From assembly GCF_014202425.1 (NCBI RefSeq), contig NZ_JACHGT010000014.1, forward strand, positions 124,001 to 188,000: a stretch of DNA of 64,000 nt. The letters run 5' to 3'. The position numbers and the translations under genes are program-made. Below are positions 26,227 to 33,698 of the stretch, piece by piece. The notes under the pieces were generated by a model, which was not told the DNA's origin, did no database searches, and saw only the letters and a list, made by a program, of their open reading frames with translations. Origin of the DNA: Phytomonospora endophytica. GTDB taxonomy: Bacteria; Actinomycetota; Actinomycetes; Mycobacteriales; Micromonosporaceae. Position 1 is the stretch's first letter. Every line of letters starts with the position of its first letter.

Positions 26227-27722
26227 GCGTCCCTCCGGCGAAGCAGGACGGCCGCCGCGGTGAGACCGGCCGCCGCGTACACCGCCAGGACGGCGAGTCC
26301 CGCCCACGGTTCCAGCGGGTAGTAGCCGGTGTAGGGCGTGTAGACGCTGTCGACCTGGTCGTAGGGCGTGAGTGTCTGCTGGACGGCGAAGGCCGCGCCC
26401 GGCGTCATCCGGGCCACCGCGTTCGACACCGCCGACGGCGTGAACGGGACGGCGATCAGGAGGTAGGGCAGCACGACGACGGCGAAGACGGCCGTGACCG
26501 CCGCGGCACCGCGCCGGAGGATCGCGCCCGCGGCGAGCGCCAGGACCGACGCCGCGGCGAGCAGCGCCGCCGTGCCCAGGGCCACCCGCAGCGCCGCGGA
26601 CAGAGGTACCGGGAAGACGTAGACGCCGCCGGCCTCGGCGAGCCACGTGCCGAGAAGCCCACCGGCGAGGGCCCCCGTCAGTCCGGTGGCGAAGGCGGCC
26701 ACGGCGAGGACGATCGCCTTCGCCGCCAGGGTGCGGCCCCGTCCCGGGTCGGCGGTGAGGGTGACGTGGATGAGGTTCTGCCGGTATTCGGTGGTGATGA
26801 ACAGGGTGCCGACGACCATCACCGCGACCAGCGCCGGGAAGGTGCCGGTGAGGATGTCGCGGAGGGTGCCGCCGGTCGCCAGGATCTCCCGGGTGGCGGG
26901 CGCGATGTCGCCGGAGCCGGTCAGGGTGAGGCGGCCGCCGTCGTCGGTGAACGCGCCGGAGGCGGGCGGCGGGTAACCGGCGAAGGTGGGGGAGTCGGGC
27001 CCGATCTGGGTTCCGGTCCAGTCAGCGGCGGACCAGCCCCCGTGGACGCCGAGCCCGGTGAAGTCGGCGGTCGACACGCTGGGGAGCGTGCCGGGGCCGT
27101 CCACCGAAGCCGGGGACGCGACGAACAGTCCACCGTGGACTGTCCCGCCGAGATCACGGGGCCGCACCGTGGCGACCTCGGTCCACCGTGTCCCATCGGC
27201 GGAGGCGTAGCCGGTGACCGCGTCGCCCGAACGCTCCAGCCGCAACCATCTCGGAGCCGCGGTGGGCGACGCGGGACCTGCGATGTCGCCGGTGTAGTCG
27301 TACTGCATTCGCACGCCGTGCCCCGGGGTCACCATGATCGCCACGTAGGACGAGCCCTGATCGGTGCTCCGCTTGAAGATGATCCCCGCCTTCGCCCAGG
27401 GCACCACGCCGGGCTCCATACCGCCGGGACCCGAGGGGAGGACGGTCTCCAGCGAGGCGACGGCGACGGTGATGCCACCGTCCCCGCTCAACGTCCGGTG
27501 CGCCAGGTAGAAGCTGTCGGTGACCGCCTCCCCGCCCGGCCCGATCGGCACCGGCGAGCCGTTTCGCGGCCCGCCGCTCATCCCGGCGAGCAGCGCCACC
27601 AGCACCATCATCAACGCCGCCGCCGACATGGCGGCCACCCAGCCCCGGACCGTGCGGAACTTCGTCCATTCGGCACGAAGGACCGGTAGAAAGCCGTCCC
27701 GGCCGCTTCGCGACGCGATCAC
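26223..27722 (-). CDS. ABC-2 permease with large extracellular lectin-like (DUF1349-like) insert
   Basis: A 499-residue protein starting with GTG at 27722 in a GTGA overlap with the ATPase stop. LRAEWTKFRTVRGWVAAMSAAALMMVLVALLAG forms the first helix. Residues 55-265 are then non-membrane and beta-rich (ITVAVASLETVLPSGPGG, AGIIFKRSTDQGSSYVAIMV, WLRLERSGDAVTGYASADG), resembling a concanavalin-like DUF1349 domain placed outside the cell. The remaining spans carry FITTEYRQNLIHVTLTADPGRGRTL, the ABC-2 motif. The insert may sense or bind a cell-wall or antibiotic ligand (inference). Confidence 0.88.
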   Translation of the reverse strand: MIASRSGRDGFLPVLRAEWTKFRTVRGWVAAMSAAALMMVLVALLAGMSGGPRNGSPVPIGPGGEAVTDSFYLAHRTLSGDGGITVAVASLETVLPSGPGGMEPGVVPWAKAGIIFKRSTDQGSSYVAIMVTPGHGVRMQYDYTGDIAGPASPTAAPRWLRLERSGDAVTGYASADGTRWTEVATVRPRDLGGTVHGGLFVASPASVDGPGTLPSVSTADFTGLGVHGGWSAADWTGTQIGPDSPTFAGYPPPASGAFTDDGGRLTLTGSGDIAPATREILATGGTLRDILTGTFPALVAVMVVGTLFITTEYRQNLIHVTLTADPGRGRTLAAKAIVLAVAAFATGLTGALAGGLLGTWLAEAGGVYVFPVPLSAALRVALGTAALLAAASVLALAAGAILRRGAAAVTAVFAVVVLPYLLIAVPFTPSAVSNAVARMTPGAAFAVQQTLTPYDQVDSVYTPYTGYYPLEPWAGLAVLAVYAAAGLTAAAVLLRRRDA

Positions 27723-28684
27723 CGCGGCACCTCCGAGGTCGCGGCACGGTACTCGACCGCTTCCCGCGTCAGCTCCAGATAGACCTCTTCCAGGCTGGCC
27801 CGGTGCGCCGACACCTCCGAGAACGGCACCGCGTTGGTGTTCAGCAGCGCCACGACGCGTTCGGCGGACAGGCCCGCGACGGTGACCGACTCACCTCCGT
27901 CGCTCGCCACGGTCGCCCCGGCGCGCGCGAGCAGACCCATCGCCCGCGCCGCCGCCGTCGTCCGCAAAACGACCCGGCCACCGGAGGCCGACGCGACCAG
28001 TTCGGCCACGCTCGCGTCGGCGACCGCCCGGCCGCGCCCGGCGACGACGAGATGCCCGGCCGTGTCCTGCACCTCGCTCATCAGGTGACTGGACACCAGG
28101 ACCGCGCGGCCCTGCCCGGCCAGCCCACGCAGCAGGCCGCGCATCCAGATGATGCCTTCGGGATCCATCCCGTTGAAAGGCTCGTCGAGCATGACGATCG
28201 GCGGGTCACCCAGCAACGCGGCGGCGATCCCGAGCCGCTGGCGCATCCCCAGCGAAAAGCCCCCGGCCTTGCGCCCGGCGACCGACGCCAGACCGACCTG
28301 CCCGATCACCGCGTCCACCCGCCGGGCGCCCAGCCCCTGCGAATGCGCCAGCCACAGCAGATGATCACGGGCACTCCGGCCCGGATGCAGGGCGCCCGCG
28401 TCGAGGAGGGAACCGACATGGGTCAACGGACGCCGCAGCCGCCGGTAGGGCGTCCCCCCGATCAGCGCCGTGCCCGCCTCGACCGCGCTGAGCCCCAGGA
28501 TCGCCCGCATGGTCGTGGACTTCCCGGCCCCGTTCGGCCCGACGAACCCGGTCACCACACCCGGCCGGACCGAAAAGGACATGCCATCGAGGGCCTGAGC
28601 CGACCCGTATCGCTTGCGCAGACCGGCGACCACGATCCCCGGGCCGCTCAGCGGACCGCGCTCACGTCTCATGAGTGGATTCAT
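27719..28684 (-). CDS. ABC transporter ATP-binding protein
   Basis: A 321-residue protein from the ATG at 28684; an ATG at 28672 is also possible. Walker A is GPNGAGKST (residues 49-57), the signature FSLGMRQRL, Walker B IVMLDEP, and the switch region VLVSSHLMSEV. The C-terminal part with LRTTAAARAMGLLARAGA is typical of drug/antimicrobial-exporter ATPases. It heads the operon with two permeases and is divergent from the two-component system at 28816-30560. Together they resemble the peptide-antibiotic-sensing exporter modules controlled by OmpR/HK pairs. Confidence 0.94.
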   Translation of the reverse strand: MNPLMRRERGPLSGPGIVVAGLRKRYGSAQALDGMSFSVRPGVVTGFVGPNGAGKSTTMRAILGLSAVEAGTALIGGTPYRRLRRPLTHVGSLLDAGALHPGRSARDHLLWLAHSQGLGARRVDAVIGQVGLASVAGRKAGGFSLGMRQRLGIAAALLGDPPIVMLDEPFNGMDPEGIIWMRGLLRGLAGQGRAVLVSSHLMSEVQDTAGHLVVAGRGRAVADASVAELVASASGGRVVLRTTAAARAMGLLARAGATVASDGGESVTVAGLSAERVVALLNTNAVPFSEVSAHRASLEEVYLELTREAVEYRAATSEVPR

Positions 28685-28715
28685 GCCGACCGTTCTACGC
28701 GGCGGGCGGTCCCAC

Positions 28716-28749
28716 GACGGTCGCGACGACCGCGACCGTCCCGCGACCG
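28716..28749. promoter_or_regulatory. Candidate response-regulator operator with 11-bp direct repeats
   Basis: GACGGTCGCG (28716-28725) and CGCGACCGTC (28731-28740) form a perfect 10-bp-arm palindrome. CGCGACCG recurs at 28742, exactly 11 bp after the copy at 28731. Tandem sites 11 bp apart are the usual binding pattern of OmpR-family regulators. The site lies between the exporter operon and the response regulator, so it could control both. Confidence 0.65.
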
Positions 28750-28815
28750 GGGATCTGGGATCGTCGACGGCATGCCGACCCCACCAGGCGAACCCACCCG
28801 CGCGACGGCCCTCCA

Positions 28816-29481
28816 ATGGTGAGGGTCCTCGTCGCCGAGGACTTCGACGTCCTCGCCCACTCCATCGGAACCGGACTGCGCCGCGAAGGCATGGCCGTCG
28901 ACGTCGTCCTCGACGGCACCGACGCCACCGAACGCCTCGCCGTCACCCGCTACGACGTCCTGATCCTCGACCGCGACCTCCCCGGCGTGCACGGCGACGA
29001 GATCTGCCGACGGCTTGCCGAAACCCGCACCGACACCCGCGTCCTCATGCTCACCGCCGCGGCCAGCATCGAAGACCGCGTCGACGGCCTCGCCCTCGGC
29101 GCCGACGACTACCTGCCCAAACCCTTCGCCTTCGCCGAACTCGTCGCCCGCGTCCGCGCCCTCGCCCGCCGCGCCACCCCGCCCGTCCCACCGATCCTCA
29201 CCGCCGAAGGCATCACCCTCGACCCCGCCCGCCGGACCGTCTTCCGCTCCGGACGGCGCCTCGACCTCAGCCCGAAGGAATTCGCTCTCCTCGCCTGCCT
29301 CATGGCCACCCCCGGCCTCGTTCTGTCCGCCGAAGAACTCCTCGAACGCGCCTGGGACGAGGCGGCCGACCCCTTCACCTCCGCCGTGAAACACACCATG
29401 CACCGGCTGCGCGCCAAACTCGGCGACCCACCGGTCATCCACACCGTCCGTGAAGGCGGCTACCGGATCGCCGCACCATGA
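28816..29481 (+). CDS. OmpR-family response regulator
   Basis: A 221-residue protein from the ATG at 28816; a GTG one codon later is an equal choice, and no clear Shine-Dalgarno exists. The receiver domain has VLVAEDF, phospho-acceptor D52 in YDVLILDRDLPG, T in LMLTAAAS and K in DDYLPKPFAF. Residues 130-221 form the winged HTH (LSPKEFALLACLMATPG, then HTVREGGYRI). It overlaps the histidine kinase gene by ATGA, giving one operon, and is divergent from the ABC exporter operon it likely controls. Confidence 0.93.
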   Translation: MVRVLVAEDFDVLAHSIGTGLRREGMAVDVVLDGTDATERLAVTRYDVLILDRDLPGVHGDEICRRLAETRTDTRVLMLTAAASIEDRVDGLALGADDYLPKPFAFAELVARVRALARRATPPVPPILTAEGITLDPARRTVFRSGRRLDLSPKEFALLACLMATPGLVLSAEELLERAWDEAADPFTSAVKHTMHRLRAKLGDPPVIHTVREGGYRIAAP

Positions 29482-30560
29482 CCGGCCGCACCCTGCGCAC
29501 CAGACTCGCCCTCTCCTACGCCGCGGCCATCTTCGCCGCCGGGATCGCCGTCCTCGCCGTCGTCACCCTCCCCCTGGCCGGACTCCAATCGACCGTCTCC
29601 GCCGACGACCCCGGCACCCCCGCCATCACCGGCACCCGGACCGGCCTCGGCCCCGCCGAACTCCTCACCGGCTCGGCCGCCGCGCTCACCGTCCTCGTCC
29701 CCCTCTCCCTCGCCGGCGGCTGGTTCGTCGCCGGCCGTTTCCTGCGGCCCCTGCGCGTCATCACCGCCACCGCCACCGCCATCTCCGCAGGCGACCTGCA
29801 CCGGCGCCTCGATCTTGGCGAACCCACCGACGAACTCACCGAACTCGGCGCCGTCCTCGACGGCCTCTTCACCCGCCTCGAAGCCTCCTTCGACGCCCAA
29901 CGCCACTTCGTCGCCAACGCCTCCCACGAACTCCGCACCCCCCTCGCCGGCCAGCGAACCCTCCTCGAAGTCGCCCTCGCCGACCCCCACGCCGACACCG
30001 CCCTCCTGCGCACGGCCTGCCGGCAGGCGCTCGCCCTCGGCGAACACCAGGAGACCTTGATCAGGGCGATGCTCGACCTGGCCACCGGCGAACGCGGCAT
30101 CGCCCGCAGCCGACCCGTCGACCTCGCCGACGTGGCCGGACGCGTGCTCGCCGCCCGACGCGACGCGGCGGGGGAGAAGGGCATCGAGTTCACCGAGGAA
30201 CTCGCGCCCGCGGTGACGGCCGGGGACCCGGGGCTGATCGAGAGTCTCATCGCCAACCTCGTCGACAACGCCGTCGGCCACAACGATCCCGGTGGACGCG
30301 TCGAGGTCGTCACCGCCGGCTCCGGTGGACGGGCGATCCTCACCGTCACCAACGGCGGCCCGGTCATCCCGGCGGGTGAGATCCCGCGCCTCTTCCAGCC
30401 CTTCCAGCGGCTCGCACCCGAACGCCGCGGCCACCGCGACGGCCACGGGCTCGGCCTCGCCATCGTCAGCGCTGTCGCCCGCGCCCACCACGCCGACCTG
30501 AGCGCGACCCCGATGCCCGGGGGAGGGCTCGCGGTCACCGTCCGGTGGCCCGCTCCCTAG
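29478..30560 (+). CDS. Sensor histidine kinase
   Basis: A 360-residue protein with two membrane helices (about residues 9-34 and 63-87) separated by a short extracellular loop of about 28 residues. A HAMP segment follows, then the H-box with H150 in NASHELRTPLAG, the N-box NLVDNAVGHND and the G-box GHGLGLAIVS. The very short sensor loop fits intramembrane-sensing kinases that work with an ABC exporter, supporting a functional link with the divergent transporter. The stop shares CTAG with the convergent gene's stop. Confidence 0.94.
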   Translation: MTGRTLRTRLALSYAAAIFAAGIAVLAVVTLPLAGLQSTVSADDPGTPAITGTRTGLGPAELLTGSAAALTVLVPLSLAGGWFVAGRFLRPLRVITATATAISAGDLHRRLDLGEPTDELTELGAVLDGLFTRLEASFDAQRHFVANASHELRTPLAGQRTLLEVALADPHADTALLRTACRQALALGEHQETLIRAMLDLATGERGIARSRPVDLADVAGRVLAARRDAAGEKGIEFTEELAPAVTAGDPGLIESLIANLVDNAVGHNDPGGRVEVVTAGSGGRAILTVTNGGPVIPAGEIPRLFQPFQRLAPERRGHRDGHGLGLAIVSAVARAHHADLSATPMPGGGLAVTVRWPAP

Positions 30561-32104
30561 TCGCAGTGCCGTGCCGGGGAGCCGTCCTCGGTCGGCCACG
30601 CGGCCTTGACGAAAGTGCTCGTCCCGTCGGGCTGGAGCGCCACCAGCGGCATGTACTTGTCCAGGGCGTCACCGGACTTGTCGAGCGCGATCGTCCCGGT
30701 GACCCCGTCGACGACCGTGCACTCCCCGAAACGGCCCCAGGCCTGCTCGACGTGTTCGAGGGTCGGGGCCGTCTCACCGGTCAGGCGCACGGCCTTGATC
30801 GCGATCAGCGCCGCGTCGTAGGCGATCATGGCGTGCCCGTCGTTGTCGGCGCCGCCGCCGAAGTGCGTCTCGAACGCCGCCGCGAAGCGTGCGAACTCCT
30901 GCACGCTGGGTTGCGCGCCCGCCTCAAGGTTCCACTGGGACGGGTGGGCGAGGGCGGTGTACTGGACGGTCACCTTCGCCTTGGCGAGGGCGAAGCGCCC
31001 GGTGTCGGTCAGTACGGTCTCGGTGGCGTCGTCGCCGGTGACCACGCGGATCGGGTTCTCACGGCAGTCGGCGTTGCGGTCGGCCAGGCTGGTCAGGAAC
31101 TCCGTGAGACCGACGCGTCCCCGCCCGGCGAACAGGACCACGTCCGGCGGCCGGCTGCAGATGTTGTTGCGGATGTCGTTCATGGTCTGGAACAGACCGT
31201 CGAGACTGCTGTCGTACTCCTCGTCGGTGTCGGCCAGCGCGGGGAAACGCTTGATGAACTCGTCGGCGAGAGTCTTGGTGTAGGTGTCGTCGGCGCGGAC
31301 GTCCACGATCAGCACCGGGCGTCTCGCCTCGCCGCCCATCGCGTTCGCCAGGGCCGCGACCTCCTGGGCGTTGGTGGGGCCGACGCGCGCGAAGTACCGC
31401 GGAGGGCCGACCTGGGGGTCCACGGCGGGGTTGGCGGTCATGGCCGCGACGGCCGTGGGGACACCGGCGGCGTCGAGGGCCGACAGGGCCGCGAAGGTCC
31501 CGTCGAAGCTCGGGCCCATGCCGATCACCGCGCGCAGCCGGTCGGTGCCGTCGACGCGGGACACCAACTCGTCGACGACGAAGCTCCACCGGTTCGTCTC
31601 GGCGCCGGGATTGGCCAGCAGCAGGCGGACCTGCGGTTCCACGAGCCGTTCGGCTCCCGTGGTGCGGTTCCAGTTGTACTGGGCGAGATAGGCGCCCTGC
31701 AGCTCGCTCTCGACGGCCTCGTAGCCCTGGGTGTCGCCCTCGCCGAGGGTCATCGGAATGAAGTACGCGAAACTCACCGAGGACGCGCCCGACTCCTCGA
31801 CCCGCCGGTTTTCCTCCCGGATCTTCGCCGACACCGCGTCGAGCTCGGGCGCGAACACATAGGACCCGTCGCTGACGCCGACGCACTCACCGGGATCGTC
31901 GAACTCGCGCAGGGCACCGTCGTTGAAGGCGCCGTCGCAGCCGTTCACGTTCTCGAAGACCGCCCAGCCGCCCACGCCGAGGGCGGTGAGCACCAGTGCC
32001 CCGGCGACGATCCAGACCGCACGCTTGCGGACCCGGTCACTGCGCCTCTTCGCGTCCGACGGAGGCGTCTCGGGCGGTTCGGACAGAAAGGTCGGCAGGT
32101 TCAC
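30557..32104 (-). CDS. Membrane-anchored periplasmic-binding-protein-like receptor
   Basis: A 515-residue protein with a GTG start at 32104 overlapping the upstream stop (GTGA). Residues 1-28 are basic, 29-50 form a single helix (AVWIVAGALVLTALGVGGWAVF), and the rest is extracellular. It resembles type 1 periplasmic-binding proteins of the branched-chain amino acid/ANF-receptor group (SVSFAYFIPMTLGEGDTQGYEAVESELQGAYLAQ, VIGMGPSFDGTFAALSALDAAGVPTA, ALIAIKAVRLTG). No lipobox or transporter genes accompany it. Its operon partner is the NTPase-like gene at 32101-33312, so a ligand-sensing role is more plausible than uptake. Confidence 0.75.
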   Translation of the reverse strand: MNLPTFLSEPPETPPSDAKRRSDRVRKRAVWIVAGALVLTALGVGGWAVFENVNGCDGAFNDGALREFDDPGECVGVSDGSYVFAPELDAVSAKIREENRRVEESGASSVSFAYFIPMTLGEGDTQGYEAVESELQGAYLAQYNWNRTTGAERLVEPQVRLLLANPGAETNRWSFVVDELVSRVDGTDRLRAVIGMGPSFDGTFAALSALDAAGVPTAVAAMTANPAVDPQVGPPRYFARVGPTNAQEVAALANAMGGEARRPVLIVDVRADDTYTKTLADEFIKRFPALADTDEEYDSSLDGLFQTMNDIRNNICSRPPDVVLFAGRGRVGLTEFLTSLADRNADCRENPIRVVTGDDATETVLTDTGRFALAKAKVTVQYTALAHPSQWNLEAGAQPSVQEFARFAAAFETHFGGGADNDGHAMIAYDAALIAIKAVRLTGETAPTLEHVEQAWGRFGECTVVDGVTGTIALDKSGDALDKYMPLVALQPDGTSTFVKAAWPTEDGSPARHCD

Positions 32105-33312
32105 GATGGGGCCCCTTCGTCGGCCGGTTCGTCGAGCACGTCCGCACCGTCGGCGCGCATGCGGTCGACGAGCCCGGTGACACGCGTGAGGTTGCCGCCG
32201 CCGCGCCGCAGGACGCGGTCGGCGGTGTCGGCGTCCCCGGCGAGGCCCGCCGCGGCGAGCATGCGGATGACGTCGAGGTCGTCGAGCCCGCCGACGGCGA
32301 CCTCGTAGTGCCACGCGTCGTCGCGGTGGAGACGGCCCGCGGCGCGGGCCGACCAGTCGGCGTAGGACGCCGAACCCAGCCTCGCCGGCCCGCGCGCCTG
32401 ACGCCGCTTGTCCACGGCGATGATCAGCAACGGGTCGAAGGCGTCCTCCTCGCGCCATTGGGCGCGTATCTCGGTGACGTAGCGGCAGAAGCGTTCAGGG
32501 GCGCTGCCCACCTCGAAGTCCTCGATGAGCACCCGGCAGGGACGCAGGAGCCGCAGCCCCTGGGGCCCGATCGTGAAGGCGTCGCGTAGGTCGGCCATCA
32601 GAGCCCGGCACAGCGCGCGGTCGACGGCCGCCACGGCCACCTCGTCGTCACCCCTCTTCACACCGCCGGTGGCGTGGAACTCCTTGACCAGCCAGGCGAT
32701 GACCCGCAAAACCTGCTGGTGGGTGTCGGCCGTCCGTCCGGTGTGGTCGGTCAGGCCGACGGCGTTCTTCATGGCCCGCGTCCAGCGTGCGTAGGCGAGG
32801 CTGCGGCTCGCCAGCGCGGCGGTGACGTCGACGGCGGCGTCGGTGACGCCGGGAATGCCGCCGACGCTGCTCAGAAGACTCAGTCCCAGCAGGGTGAGGG
32901 AGTCGGCGAGATCGTCGGGGGACGCCAGTGCCCGGCGGATGACGGCTTCGAGTTCCTGGTGGGACCGTTCCTCGGTGTGCTCCTCGCGTAGCCCGACGAT
33001 GCCGAGGACGAGCAGCCCGAAACGCGGCAGGGGGAGTACGCCGTAGGACTTCTGGTACCAGGTGAGGTTGTCGTAGACGTCGAAGATGATCTGCCGGACC
33101 GTCTTCGCCCGGTTCGCGCTGCCGGGGAGCAGGATGTGCGGGCAGTCCTTGGAGGCCGCGGAGAGGTAGTCGTAGACCTGCTCGCCGCCACCGCCCTCGT
33201 CGGCGTGGAGCGACAGGACGGGCAGGGGACGGGAGCGTCCTTTGCGCGGCCGATCGCTCAGGTCGTTGACGAGCGCGAAGGAACGCGATAAGAGCGAGAG
33301 TTCCGCGGACAC
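32101..33312 (-). CDS. NTPase-like cytoplasmic protein with degenerate P-loop
   Basis: A 403-residue protein from a GTG at 33312 (weak GGGGG upstream). The start of the core reads PLPVLSLHADEGGGGEQVYDYLS, where a Walker A GxxGxGK(S/T) would be expected but the Lys is absent. A Walker-B-like CRVLIEDFEVG follows about 200 residues later, then LLIIAVDKRR in a sensor position and a C-terminal GGNLTRVTGLVDRM helix, as in AAA/STAND lids. It therefore resembles an inactive nucleotide-binding scaffold. It is in an operon with the receptor-like gene. Function is unknown. Confidence 0.7.
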   Translation of the reverse strand: MSAELSLLSRSFALVNDLSDRPRKGRSRPLPVLSLHADEGGGGEQVYDYLSAASKDCPHILLPGSANRAKTVRQIIFDVYDNLTWYQKSYGVLPLPRFGLLVLGIVGLREEHTEERSHQELEAVIRRALASPDDLADSLTLLGLSLLSSVGGIPGVTDAAVDVTAALASRSLAYARWTRAMKNAVGLTDHTGRTADTHQQVLRVIAWLVKEFHATGGVKRGDDEVAVAAVDRALCRALMADLRDAFTIGPQGLRLLRPCRVLIEDFEVGSAPERFCRYVTEIRAQWREEDAFDPLLIIAVDKRRQARGPARLGSASYADWSARAAGRLHRDDAWHYEVAVGGLDDLDVIRMLAAAGLAGDADTADRVLRRGGGNLTRVTGLVDRMRADGADVLDEPADEGAPS

Positions 33313-33698
33313 CGGCGGCCCCCATTCATCGGCGGCTGTCCTTGGTTTCCATGCTAGTCAAGCGATGCCAGTCGGCTGTTCACCGCACCGGATCACGGGG
33401 TGGGATATCCGCTGCCACGCAGAGGGTGAAGCCGCTGGCCAAGGCGGCTGATTCGGATCACGCCGAGAATCGGGGACGCGTCATTCGGTCTTCGATCGCG
33501 CGAAATGAGCAGAAGCGCGAGCAGTTCGCCGAAGAGTATTTCAGCCGACGCGGTGAATGGCATTGCGCCGGCCGCATTCGCGGTGCGCTTTTCGATGACC
33601 ACTGGGCGGCCGCTCCCACTGGAGCCGACGAGGCGGTGCCGCGTTCGGGACTCGGTGGGAGGCGCCCCGGAACCCATGGGCGCCTCCCACCGTGCCGG
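33313..33698. other. 386-bp gap, visibly lower in G+C
   Basis: Between the NTPase-like gene's start and the subtilisin's stop I find no convincing gene. The segment 33420-33600 is less G+C-rich than its surroundings and contains a charged open stretch (FAEEYFSRRGEWHCAGRIRG, on the plus strand) without a start site, possibly a relic. The terminator at 33654-33691 lies at its end. Confidence 0.4.
33654..33691 (-). terminator. Terminator of the subtilisin gene
   Basis: GGTGGGAGGCGCCC (33654-33667) and GGGCGCCTCCCACC (33678-33691) form a 14-bp perfect stem, 7 bp beyond the reverse-strand stop at 33699. Confidence 0.75.
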
